Below are positions 1 to 6,962 of a DNA stretch of 9,246 bases, piece by piece. The stretch is from the NCBI GenBank assembly GCA_017395885.1, contig JAFQNM010000006.1, forward strand, positions 1-9,246, read 5' to 3'. The stretch is from Clostridia bacterium (lineage in GTDB: Bacteria; Bacillota; Clostridia; Oscillospirales; CAG-272). The notes under the pieces were generated by a model. It searched no databases. It was not told the DNA's origin and saw only the letters and a list, made by a program, of their open reading frames with translations. The position numbers and the translations under genes were made by a program. Within the stretch, counting starts at the first letter, position 1; every line of letters begins with the position of its first letter.

Positions 1-48
1 GGGGGTGTAACCCCCGCTCGCCCTCCGCCGAGGGCGAAATCTCTTTTT
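1..48 (+). terminator. Possible terminator: two adjacent GC-rich hairpins then T-run
   Basis: GGGGG (1-5) can pair with CCCCC (11-15). Immediately after it, CGCCCTC (19-25) pairs perfectly with GAGGGCG (30-36) around a 4-nt loop. A T5 run follows at 44-48, seven bases beyond the second stem. The layout resembles the 3' end of a plus-strand transcript arriving from outside the window. However, the T-run is not directly attached to the stem and the first hairpin may be cut by the window edge. It could instead be part of a structured intergenic repeat. Confidence 0.35.
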
Positions 49-85
49 GCCACTTAATTCTGTGCGGATTCCTTTGACGTTTGCA

Positions 86-123
86 CAGCTTCAAACTCCA
101 CGTTAAACCGGAATTTGAAGCTG
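86..123. repeat. Imperfect 14-bp inverted repeat (hairpin)
   Basis: The left arm (86-99) starts CAGCTTCAAA and the right arm (110-123) ends TTTGAAGCTG. Ten base pairs are perfect, followed by one C/A mismatch and three more pairs, closing on a 10-nt loop. TTTT follows on the plus strand, so it could act as a weak plus-strand terminator. It lies beyond the main hisS terminator, so it is not needed for hisS. Its function is unknown. Confidence 0.5.
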
Positions 124-152
124 TTTTGCGATGATTATCGGCGGGGAACACA

Positions 153-180
153 AAAAAGCTCCTGATAACAGGAGCTTTTT
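153..180. terminator. Rho-independent terminator of hisS (bidirectional)
   Basis: AAAAAGCTCCTG (153-164) and CAGGAGCTTTTT (169-180) form a perfect 12-bp stem with a 4-nt ATAA loop. The core stem GCTCCTG/CAGGAGC is flanked by A-run and T-run, so it has a U-tract in either direction. It lies 27 bp past the hisS stop codon on the minus strand and is the obvious terminator of the GH2-hisS unit. Confidence 0.9.
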
Positions 181-206
181 ATTAGTTAAGTCATAGGTAA
201 AACGTA

Positions 207-1445
207 TCAGTTAAGTGGCTGGAGCTCCTCAGACTGGCCCTCGGTGAAGAAGTAGCGGTATCCGCGCTCTGCGTAGCGGGAGAGCTGCTTTCCTGTTTTC
301 TTTGTTCTTTCGCAGAGGGTAACGTCATAGCTTTTGCGGAGCTCTCTTGCTCTCTTCTGAGCAGCTATATAGTTCTCGCGGTCGTAGATAACGACTACCT
401 TATCCTTGCCGTCGGGGATCTTGAAGCTTCCGCGATCCTTGAGGATAGCAAAGATCCTCTCAAAGCCGATGGAGAAGCCTACTGCGGGAATAGACTCACC
501 GATGAACTTTCCTATAAGGTTATCATATCTTCCGCCGCCGCCGATCGCGCCTGAGAATTCAAGGCTGTGGATCTCAAAAACGGTGCCTGTATAATAACCC
601 TGTCCGCGAACGAGGGAAATATCAAACTCAAGCTTTATGCTATCTCCTGCGATGGCGTTGACGCTTGACATGATATACTCAAGGTTTGCGAGGGCATCTG
701 CCTCTCCGAGCAGGCTGCGAACGTCCTCCATAGTGATCCTTTCAACGGAGAAGAAGCTGCAGAAGCGTTCTACGGTCTCGGGGTCAAACTCCTTGGAGAG
801 GAGCTCTGCCTTTACTCCCTCGGCGCCGATCTTATCAAGCTTATCAAAGGTGATGCAAACGGAATCAAAGCTCTCCTCGGCAAAGCCGATCTTTTCTATC
901 ACAGCACGGAGGAGAGAACGGTCGTTGATCTTGATCTTAAAATCGCCGATGCCGATCTTGCGGATAGCCTCTGCAGTTGTGAGAATAAGCTCGATCTCGC
1001 ATTCGGGCGCCTTTGAGCCGATAATGTCGATATCGCACTGAACGAATTCGCGAAGTCTGCCCTTCTGAGAGTTTTCGGCACGGTAAACACGGTCAGCCTG
1101 AATCGCCTTAAAGGGGAGCATAAGGCTCTGTCGGTTGTTTGCGAAATAACGGCAGAGGGGAAGGGTCAGATCATAGCGGAGGCCCATATCGGAGAGAGCC
1201 TTTGAATCGCCGCCCTCAAGTGCTTTCTGGAGCTTTGCTCCTCTTTTCATGATCTTGAAGATAAGGTTAAGGTTATCCCCGCCCTCGCTCTTATCCAGAT
1301 TTTCCGCATCCTCAACGATGGGGGTGATGATGTGCTCAAAGCCGGAGTTTTTATAGGTGTCAATAATTACGGACTGAAGATAGTCGCGTATCTCCGCATC
1401 AGAGGGGAGATAGTCGTTCATTCCCTTTACGGTTTTGGTTTTCAT
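207..1445 (-). CDS. hisS: Histidyl-tRNA synthetase (class II)
   Basis: A cytoplasmic enzyme that charges tRNA-His with histidine using ATP. The 412-residue protein shows the class II catalytic core. Residues 36-45 form motif 1 (GF..I.TP..E), LRYDLTLPLCRY lies at 89-100, and motif 2 with YRAE/QKGR..EF is at 121-134, ending in DIDIIG. The histidine-binding stretch LVRGQGYYTG lies at 278-287 (family norm RGLDYYTG; the catalytic Arg is kept), GGGGRYDNL at 302-310, and motif 3 GFSIGFERI at 323-331. From about 348 a short anticodon-binding domain follows (VVVIYD, then KTGKQLSRYA). The RYDLT stretch is the form seen in eukaryotic HisRS and in a subset of bacterial HisRS. The C-terminus stops at ELQPLN, roughly 20-30 residues before many HisRS end. 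The start is supported by an AAAGGAAA-type ribosome site. HisZ is less likely because the anticodon domain and QKGR motif are present. It lies 31 bp after GH2 and probably shares its transcript. Confidence 0.93.
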   Translation of the reverse strand: MKTKTVKGMNDYLPSDAEIRDYLQSVIIDTYKNSGFEHIITPIVEDAENLDKSEGGDNLNLIFKIMKRGAKLQKALEGGDSKALSDMGLRYDLTLPLCRYFANNRQSLMLPFKAIQADRVYRAENSQKGRLREFVQCDIDIIGSKAPECEIELILTTAEAIRKIGIGDFKIKINDRSLLRAVIEKIGFAEESFDSVCITFDKLDKIGAEGVKAELLSKEFDPETVERFCSFFSVERITMEDVRSLLGEADALANLEYIMSSVNAIAGDSIKLEFDISLVRGQGYYTGTVFEIHSLEFSGAIGGGGRYDNLIGKFIGESIPAVGFSIGFERIFAILKDRGSFKIPDGKDKVVVIYDRENYIAAQKRARELRKSYDVTLCERTKKTGKQLSRYAERGYRYFFTEGQSEELQPLN

Positions 1446-1476
1446 TTTTATTTTCCTTTTCTTTTTTCTTTATACT

Positions 1477-3207
1477 TCATTCTCCCGCAATTGCCTTATG
1501 CAATTTCTCAATGGGGAGCTTTGGGCGGCGATCATAGGTGAAAACGCCGTTCATTTCCTGCATCACGTCTGTAAACTGTGTATAGCAAAATCCGCATATC
1601 TCTCCGTTTTCACGAAGGGCAGCGCAGAGTGCTGTGATTCTTGCCTCAAGCTCATCAGAAGACTTGGGAGCCTCGCCGTATCCCCAGGGGTTTGAGGATT
1701 CCTGCTCATCGCTCTCGTATATGGCATCGAGATCGAAGAAGGAGCCGCCGAACTCAGAAACGAAATAGGGGATCCTTCCGTCGTAGCCGTCGTCAAGGGT
1801 GCTATAGTTTACGGGGTATTCTCCCTCGCCGGTAACAAGGCACTCGTAGCGGGCCTTGAAGGTCTCGGGGTTCTGGTCGTAGTCGTGGCTGTCGTATATA
1901 TCGGTTGATGCGGTGTGCACCCAACCGGAGGAGTCGATAACGAGACGTGTGGGGTCATACTGCTTTGTGATATCGTAGCAAAGCTGGGGAAGGGCACGGT
2001 TGCCCATAGGGAAGGACTCGTTAAAGGGGCACCAGCCGATAATGGAGGGAGAGTTCACGTCACGCTCCACCGCCTCCATCCATTCGGGGATCATATGAGG
2101 GGTAGAGGCATCCTGAGCAATATCAAGCCCCCAGTTGGGGTACTCGCCCCAGAGAAGGTAGCCTGCCTTATCGGCCTCGTGGATAAATCCCGGCTCAAAC
2201 ACCTTCATATGCATTCTGGCTCCGTTAAAGCCTGCCGCTATCTGAAGCTCAAGGTCTCTCTTAAACTCAGATGCATCGGATGCGGTATAGATACCGTCGG
2301 GATAATAGCCCTGGTCGAGAACGAGGCACTGGAAAATGGGTTTTCCGTTAAGGAGCACCCTTCTGCCCTCGGTTTCAATATATCTCATACCGAAATATGC
2401 CTGCACCCTGTCCTCTCCGAAGGTGAGCTCAACGTCGTAAAGGTTGCCCTTTCCAATTTCCCACAGAACGGGGTCGGGAATGCTTACGGAGAAGGTAGCA
2501 TATCCTGCAGTTGAAAAGCTTTCGGCACTTGCTACGGGCGCTCCATTGAAGGTCACCTTTGCTGTCACCTTTCCCTTGCCCTCTACCTTTACGGTAAAAT
2601 CTGCCTTTTCATTTCTGGGATCGGGAAGTATCTTAACGTGCTTGATATATGAAGCGGGAACGTACTCAAGCCAGACCGTCTGCCAGATGCCTGTGCATCG
2701 TGTATAGAAGCAGCCGTGGTTCACCTCAGCCTCGCACTGCTTGCCGGAGGGCTGCAGCTTATCGAGAACGTCGTCAAAGGCGGAGACGTTTATGCGGTTT
2801 TCTCCTGCAAGGAGAAGGCTTGTAATATCAAAGGTGAAGGGGGTATAGCCGCCTCGGTGCTCCCCGGCAAAGCTGTGGTTTACCCAAACTCTCGTATGGT
2901 AATCGCAGGCACCGATATGAAGAAGCACTCTTCCGGCACCGAGATCAAAGCGCTCAGGCAGGTCAAAGGCTCTTGTATACCAAACCTTTTTCATATGATA
3001 TGTCTCTTCAATGCCCGATTCCCTGGATTCGGGAACGAAGGGAACGTTGATGACTCTTGAATAAGAATCCTTTTGAGAGAACTCAGCCTCATCTGATTCG
3101 TTATCCTTATCTATTTCAAAGCTCCAGAGGCCGTTAAGGCAGAGCCAGCTTTCGTCGCTTCTTCTCAGAGAAGGGCGGGGATATTCAAGTCTTTTAGCGT
3201 TTGTCAT
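1477..3207 (-). CDS. Glycoside hydrolase family 2 (beta-galactosidase/beta-glucuronidase superfamily)
   Basis: A 576-residue enzyme expected to hydrolyse terminal beta-linked sugars by a retaining mechanism. Its domains follow the GH2 order. The jelly-roll sugar-binding domain spans about 20-185 (VWVNHSFAGEHRGGYTPFTFDI, in two parts, and GIWQTVWLEYV), the immunoglobulin-like domain about 190-275, and the TIM barrel about 280-576. The acid/base is Glu397 in SPSIIGW..FNES and the nucleophile is Glu485 in FVSEFGG. The C-terminal YTQFTDVMQEMNG and TYDRRPK stretches are typical of GH2 TIM barrels. The Asn-x-Lys carboxylate clamp of beta-glucuronidases is not visible where it should lie, so a neutral sugar such as galactose is more likely, though the substrate cannot be read from sequence. 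There is no signal peptide, so it probably acts in the cytoplasm on imported oligosaccharides or glycosides. The start at 3207 is chosen for the GGAGG site just upstream; an in-frame extension from a GTG at 3285 lacks one. No transporter or sugar regulator lies beside it. Confidence 0.9.
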   Translation of the reverse strand: MTNAKRLEYPRPSLRRSDESWLCLNGLWSFEIDKDNESDEAEFSQKDSYSRVINVPFVPESRESGIEETYHMKKVWYTRAFDLPERFDLGAGRVLLHIGACDYHTRVWVNHSFAGEHRGGYTPFTFDITSLLLAGENRINVSAFDDVLDKLQPSGKQCEAEVNHGCFYTRCTGIWQTVWLEYVPASYIKHVKILPDPRNEKADFTVKVEGKGKVTAKVTFNGAPVASAESFSTAGYATFSVSIPDPVLWEIGKGNLYDVELTFGEDRVQAYFGMRYIETEGRRVLLNGKPIFQCLVLDQGYYPDGIYTASDASEFKRDLELQIAAGFNGARMHMKVFEPGFIHEADKAGYLLWGEYPNWGLDIAQDASTPHMIPEWMEAVERDVNSPSIIGWCPFNESFPMGNRALPQLCYDITKQYDPTRLVIDSSGWVHTASTDIYDSHDYDQNPETFKARYECLVTGEGEYPVNYSTLDDGYDGRIPYFVSEFGGSFFDLDAIYESDEQESSNPWGYGEAPKSSDELEARITALCAALRENGEICGFCYTQFTDVMQEMNGVFTYDRRPKLPIEKLHKAIAGE

Positions 3208-3293
3208 TTCAACCTCCGGGTCAGATATAAAAAAATGCAGCTCAGGTGAATATATGAAAATAATAAAAAGTATGCAAACACACACTTATCCAT
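3204..3293 (-). CDS. Possible 29-codon leader ORF upstream of GH2
   Basis: An ATG at 3293-3291 opens a 29-codon frame whose TGA stop (3206-3204) overlaps the GH2 ATG as ATGA, the classic arrangement for translational coupling. The peptide starts MDKCVFAYFLLF and is hydrophobic, ending in basic residues (TRRLK). It would begin only about 10 nt after the predicted transcription start, and the preceding sequence (GAAAGATAAT) is a poor ribosome site. It may be a chance ORF in an AT-rich leader. Confidence 0.22.
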   Translation of the reverse strand: MDKCVFAYFLLFSYIHLSCIFLYLTRRLK

Positions 3294-3309
3294 TTTATTA
3301 TCTTTCTAC

Positions 3310-3338
3310 ATTATACAAAATAGCCTCACCTATTTCAA
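3310..3338 (-). promoter_or_regulatory. Sigma-A promoter for GH2-hisS
   Basis: On the minus strand, TTGAAA (3338-3333) and TATAAT (3315-3310) are separated by exactly 17 bp. Transcription would start near 3303, leaving a leader of about 95 nt before the GH2 ATG. Its -35 box is about 31 bp from that of the divergent ABC operon, so the two promoters lie back to back. I see no operator-like palindrome over this promoter. Confidence 0.75.
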
Positions 3339-3369
3339 CGAGAGGGGAAAACTTTTTTTCTGAAACCTA

Positions 3370-3397
3370 TTGACAGGAGGAAAAATTTTGATATAAT
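3370..3397 (+). promoter_or_regulatory. Sigma-A promoter (extended -10) for the GntR-ABC operon
   Basis: TTGACA (3370-3375, full consensus) and TATAAT (3392-3397, full consensus) have a 16-bp spacer. A TG at 3389-3390 gives an extended -10 (TGATATAAT). An AT-rich tract with T7 lies upstream. Such a strong promoter fits a unit held down by a repressor bound at its start site. The predicted start is near 3404. Confidence 0.85.
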
Positions 3398-3400
3398 GAA

Positions 3401-3425
3401 ACTGTACTAACACACATAGTACAGT
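3401..3425. promoter_or_regulatory. Operator palindrome for the YtrA-family regulator
   Basis: ACTGTACTA (3401-3409) and TAGTACAGT (3417-3425) form a perfect 9-bp inverted repeat with a 7-nt spacer (ACACACA). It begins 3 bp after the -10 box and covers the predicted start site, the place where a repressor blocks transcription. GntR proteins bind dyad sites as dimers, and TAC/GTA-rich palindromes are typical of the YtrA subfamily. The encoded regulator begins 16 bp downstream, so autorepression is the natural reading. There is no U-tract, which argues against a terminator. Confidence 0.8.
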
Positions 3426-3441
3426 TAGAGAGGAGGGCATA

Positions 3442-3834
3442 ATGCTTTATATTGACGTAATGTCCCGAACTCCTGTCTATGAGCAGATATGCGATCAGAT
3501 AAAAAAGCTTGTCAGCGTTGGCCTTCTTAAGGAGGGCGAGCAGCTGCCCAGCGTGAGAAGCCTTTCCATTGAGCTTTCCGTTAACCCAAATACTATCCAG
3601 AAAGCATACGGAGAGCTTGATGCAATGGGCATAGTTACCTCAGTGCCGGGAAAGGGCTGCTTTGTGATGCCCGGGACCAAAGAAAAGCTTTGCGCCCATG
3701 CAAGAAGGCGGCTTTCTGAGCTGACGGAGCTGGCGAGTGAGCTGATGGCGGCAGGAGTTAGCAGGGAAGAAATAATCGAGGCGGCTATGGCGGCCGGCTC
3801 AGAAAAGGAGACAGCTGATGATAACAACAACTAA
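3442..3834 (+). CDS. GntR-family transcriptional regulator, YtrA subfamily
   Basis: A 130-residue dimeric DNA-binding repressor, expected to control its own operon. The N-terminal winged helix-turn-helix runs from about 10 to 76: PVYEQICDQIKKLV, then EGEQLPSVRSLS, then the recognition-helix stretch VNPNTIQKAYGEL and the wing GIVTSVPGKGCFV. The short tail (about 80-130), with two helices and an acidic end, lacks the large ligand-binding domain of FadR or HutC types. That shortness defines the YtrA subfamily. AGGAGG at 3431-3436 sits 5 nt from the ATG. The 3' end overlaps the ABC ATPase gene by 17 bp, a sign of translational coupling. YtrA-type regulators usually respond to envelope stress or cell-wall antibiotics; the inducer here is unknown. 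Confidence 0.93.
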   Translation: MLYIDVMSRTPVYEQICDQIKKLVSVGLLKEGEQLPSVRSLSIELSVNPNTIQKAYGELDAMGIVTSVPGKGCFVMPGTKEKLCAHARRRLSELTELASELMAAGVSREEIIEAAMAAGSEKETADDNNN

Positions 3835-4711
3835 TCTGTGCAAGAGATTTGACGGAGTTAACGCTCTTGAGAACGTTACCTGCACCATTCAGAACGGATG
3901 CATATACGGAATGGTGGGATCGAACGGAGCCGGAAAAAGCACCTTTCTCAGAGTTCTTTCCGGGGTTTATAAGGCAGATGGGGGAGAGGCCCTTCTGGAC
4001 GGAGAGCAGATATTTGAAAACCCTGCCGCTAAGGCAAGAATAGCCTACGTGCCTGATGAGCTTTACTATATTCCTGCTGCAAATCTGAAGAGAATGGGCA
4101 GGCTTTATGCCTCGCTTTATGAGGATTTCAGCTGGGATTCCTTCAATGTGCTGGTAAAGGACCTTGGCCTTCCCACAGATCGCGGCATCAACACGTTTTC
4201 CAAGGGTATGCGCAGGCAGGCGCTCACAATACTTGCCCTTGCATCAAGGCCGGATTATATTTTCTTTGATGAGACCTTTGACGGACTTGATCCCGTTATG
4301 AGAAGCTACATAAAGAAGCTTATCTGCCAGGACGTTATAGACAGAGGAGCCACAGCCATTATCACATCTCACTCTCTGCGAGAGCTTGAGGATACCTGTG
4401 ACCAGCTTGCTCTGCTTCATAAGGGAGGACTTATCCTTGAGAGCGACGTGCAGAATCTGAAAACGTCTCAGTATAAGATCCAGATAGCCTTCAGCGATGA
4501 ATTTGACAGAGAGAGGTTTGAGGGCATAGATATCGTTCATTTTGTAAAGCACGGCAGCGTTGCAAATATGATAGTCAGAGGAGACCGCAGCGAGACCGTT
4601 ACCCGTCTTTCTGCCCTGAACCCTGTTCTTATGGATGTGCTGCCCCTCACCCTTGAGGAAGTATTCACCTACGAAATGGAAGCCCTCGGCTATTCGTTCA
4701 ATCTTGACTAA
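3818..4711 (+). CDS. ABC transporter ATP-binding protein (YtrB-like)
   Basis: A 297-residue cytoplasmic ATPase that would power the permease encoded next. Walker A is GSNGAGKST at 34-42 (Lys40). The Q-loop position reads AYVPDE, with Asp80 instead of Gln. The signature is the degenerate FSKGM at 127-131. Walker B is YIFFDE ending at Asp151-Glu152 (catalytic Glu kept). The D-loop is GLDP at 156-159 and the switch His is His185 (TSHS). The DETFDGLDP and FSKGM forms recur in ABC-2 exporter ATPases next to GntR regulators. The roughly 90-residue tail after the nucleotide-binding domain (about 210-297) has no recognised domain. AAGGAG at 3805-3810 supports the start, which lies inside the end of the regulator gene. 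It works with the permease 13 bp downstream, probably as a homodimer since only one ATPase gene is present. Confidence 0.93.
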   Translation: MITTTNLCKRFDGVNALENVTCTIQNGCIYGMVGSNGAGKSTFLRVLSGVYKADGGEALLDGEQIFENPAAKARIAYVPDELYYIPAANLKRMGRLYASLYEDFSWDSFNVLVKDLGLPTDRGINTFSKGMRRQALTILALASRPDYIFFDETFDGLDPVMRSYIKKLICQDVIDRGATAIITSHSLRELEDTCDQLALLHKGGLILESDVQNLKTSQYKIQIAFSDEFDRERFEGIDIVHFVKHGSVANMIVRGDRSETVTRLSALNPVLMDVLPLTLEEVFTYEMEALGYSFNLD

Positions 4712-4724
4712 GGAGGAAGCAGAA

Positions 4725-6884
4725 ATGAAAAAGAAGCTGTTTTCCAAGGGCATATACGTGGAAAGCCTTCGCAGGCTCCGCACTGCCGGCATTATAATGC
4801 TTGCGGTAATGCTCCTTGTTCAGATAGTACCTGTAATAGTTCAGGTATCAAACTATATGTTTTATCTTGAGCATCCCGAAAATTATGAGGGAGGCTTCAC
4901 CCCTGATAACGTAAGCTTTGATATGATACTTGCCGGCGCTCCCACAATGAGTATGCTTGTGGCGCCGGTAATGGTGCTCATACTGCTTTCCGTTTTCAAC
5001 AAGCGCTCTTCAAGCGATTTTTACCATGCGCTGCCCTATACGCGAACCTGCTTTTTCCTCAGCACAATGGCAGCCGTGTATACCTGGGTTTTGGGAACGG
5101 TCATAGTCTGCTCGGCCATCGGAGCTGTGCTTTATACCTCTATGCCTAAGCTGTTTGTTGTGTCTCTCACGGGAGCATTTGAGCTTGTGCTCTCATATTT
5201 TGCAGTTCTCCTTATAACAACGGGAGCCGTAGCTCTTGCCATGGCCCTGACGGGAACTCTCATAACAAACGTTTGCGTTGCACTTCTCATACTGTTCCTG
5301 CCCCGTTTTCTCATAACGGTGCTTTCTGCAATGATAAACTCAAGGGCAGATTTTCTCGCCCTCAGCCAGCTTGGCTCCTCATTCCTTGCCCCCTCAACGA
5401 ACGTTTTCTTCTCTGTTTTTGCGGAGATCATGTATTTCGGTAACGGAGTGGATTTTTATAATAATCTTTCAGCCGATATATATTCGATCTGTCTCGGCCT
5501 TGTATACCTTGCTCTTGCTCTCTTTGCTTTCAACAAGAGAAAGAGCGAAACGGCAACACGTCCCGCTCCCGACAGATTCACCCAGCACATCATCCGCATA
5601 CTTATCACAATGGTCATTGCCGTTTTCCCTCCCATGCTTTTCATAGAGGGAGAGCCGGCAGGCGGTATAATCGTGGGGCTGATAACTGTCATCGTGTACT
5701 TTGCATATGAGCTTATCACCACACATAAGTGGGCAAACTGTGTGAGAGCGCTTCCCGGTCTCGGCGTGGTTGCAGCACTTTCAATAGTTGCGGGAGTTCT
5801 CATAGTGGCAGTTCCCGTTGCGGCATCAGGCTATACTCCCGATGCGGAGGATATTGATTCCATCCGCCTTATCAGTTACTCTGACAGGTATGACGAGGAG
5901 TGGTTTGCGGCAGAGACAAAGGACCTTGAAATAGAGGATAAGGAGGTTCTTGAGATAGTTGCAAAGGCCATATCCCATAATATGGAGAGCTACCGCACAT
6001 ACGGTCATATCTATTCTGTCATCCACGACGGATACGTAGATTCTCAGGTGAATGATAAGGTGATGCAGACCGTTGTTATTAAAGAGGGGTTCAACACCAG
6101 ATACAGAAATATAGTTTTCACCGGAGAGGAGTATTCGGCGCTGCTCGGCCTACTTCAGAATAACGAGAAGTATATAGAGGCATGTATGACAATGCCTGAG
6201 CCTGCCAAGGGCAGCTTGAATTTCGGCCTTAGCTCCTATATTGCCGATGAGAGCTACAAGATGGAGATATTCGAGTGCCTCAGAGAGGAAATAAAGGAAA
6301 AGACTCTTGAGGAGTGGTACTATATTGCAACAAGCGGCAGATATATGAGAAACCATCCCGAGATCGCGTATTATACAGATGATTATAATTTCAAATTCGT
6401 AAGCTTCGGAATCTATCCTGATGAGCTTCCCAAGACCTTTGAAATGATCCTGAAAACAGATGAATTCGGATATAGCGAAAGATTCAAGGATATGGAGAGA
6501 GTAATAACCGATGACAGCGAGGTGGCCGAGGGAGAGTACAGGTATATGTCTCTTGAGGTCATGGTATATGACGGAGAGTACTATTATGCAGATGCCATGT
6601 TTGACTCAAACGGCCTGAACCAGGGCACCTGGCAGGAGCAGGCGAATGTGGCGGCCTTTGGCGATATGCTCGAAAAGGTAAAGGACTGCGATGAGAGGCC
6701 CACGTCCGAGAGCTTCATCCTCGTCACCTATGACTATACCTCAAGCACCGGGGAAAAGTTTGAAGAGGGGGGCCTGTACGGATACATATATCTGCCTCTC
6801 CCCGAGGACTTTGATTATGAAGCGTGGGGCTTCAAGCCTTATTACGATACTGAAATGTTTTATGAATACAAATACTTAGACTAA
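4725..6884 (+). CDS. ABC-2-type permease with large extracytoplasmic C-terminal domain
   Basis: A 719-residue membrane partner of the upstream ATPase. I count nine hydrophobic segments, at about 20-42, 67-90, 108-135, 144-172, 180-203, 253-270, 287-306, 311-331 and 345-367. Their flanking charges fit a cytoplasmic N-terminus and an outside C-terminus (KKK at the start; FNKR and FNKRK after segments 2 and 6). The intracellular SSDFYHALPYTR at 95-106 matches the DxYHxLPxxR loop common in permeases of this Firmicute family. Residues 368-719 form an acidic, Tyr-rich domain with no further membrane segment, predicted outside the cell; I do not recognise its fold, though it may match the DUF6449 type. 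AGGAGG at 4711-4716, overlapping the ATPase stop, gives the start; an in-frame extension to 4635 lies inside the ATPase gene and is rejected. The substrate is unknown; lipid II-binding antibiotics or envelope components are plausible by analogy. Confidence 0.85.
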   Translation: MKKKLFSKGIYVESLRRLRTAGIIMLAVMLLVQIVPVIVQVSNYMFYLEHPENYEGGFTPDNVSFDMILAGAPTMSMLVAPVMVLILLSVFNKRSSSDFYHALPYTRTCFFLSTMAAVYTWVLGTVIVCSAIGAVLYTSMPKLFVVSLTGAFELVLSYFAVLLITTGAVALAMALTGTLITNVCVALLILFLPRFLITVLSAMINSRADFLALSQLGSSFLAPSTNVFFSVFAEIMYFGNGVDFYNNLSADIYSICLGLVYLALALFAFNKRKSETATRPAPDRFTQHIIRILITMVIAVFPPMLFIEGEPAGGIIVGLITVIVYFAYELITTHKWANCVRALPGLGVVAALSIVAGVLIVAVPVAASGYTPDAEDIDSIRLISYSDRYDEEWFAAETKDLEIEDKEVLEIVAKAISHNMESYRTYGHIYSVIHDGYVDSQVNDKVMQTVVIKEGFNTRYRNIVFTGEEYSALLGLLQNNEKYIEACMTMPEPAKGSLNFGLSSYIADESYKMEIFECLREEIKEKTLEEWYYIATSGRYMRNHPEIAYYTDDYNFKFVSFGIYPDELPKTFEMILKTDEFGYSERFKDMERVITDDSEVAEGEYRYMSLEVMVYDGEYYYADAMFDSNGLNQGTWQEQANVAAFGDMLEKVKDCDERPTSESFILVTYDYTSSTGEKFEEGGLYGYIYLPLPEDFDYEAWGFKPYYDTEMFYEYKYLD

Positions 6885-6892
6885 GAAAAAGA

Positions 6893-6932
6893 AAAAAGCT
6901 CTGCCATCCGTAATGGAATGGCAGAGCTTTTT
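6893..6932. terminator. Bidirectional rho-independent terminator
   Basis: AAAAAGCTCTGCCAT (6893-6907) pairs perfectly with ATGGCAGAGCTTTTT (6918-6932), giving 15 bp including the A/T flanks, with further CC/GG pairing inside the loop. It lies between the convergent ends of the permease gene (stop at 6884) and the TIR-Sel1 gene (stop at 6963), with a U-tract for both directions. It should terminate both units. Confidence 0.93.
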
Positions 6933-6962
6933 GCCAATATTCATAAGCAGGCGGTGAGAGGC

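Noticed and set aside
207..1445. HisZ (ATP phosphoribosyltransferase regulatory subunit) instead of HisRS
   Set aside because: QKGR motif 2, catalytic Arg280 and a C-terminal anticodon-binding domain are present, and no his biosynthesis genes are nearby.
1915..2514. 199-codon open frame on the plus strand
   Set aside because: Antisense to the TIM-barrel part of GH2, whose catalytic motifs are intact; no recognisable protein features.
3208..3285. N-terminal extension of GH2 (26 residues, hydrophobic, signal-like) from a GTG at 3285
   Set aside because: No ribosome site before the GTG, whereas GGAGG sits at the right distance from the ATG at 3207, and the GH2 family homology starts after that ATG.
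3401..3425. Hairpin terminator or attenuator
   Set aside because: No U-tract follows and it lies directly on the predicted transcription start; an operator fits better.
4635..4724. N-terminal extension of the permease by 30 residues
   Set aside because: It overlaps the 3' end of the ATPase gene; AGGAGG at 4711-4716 and the basic MKKK start favour 4725.
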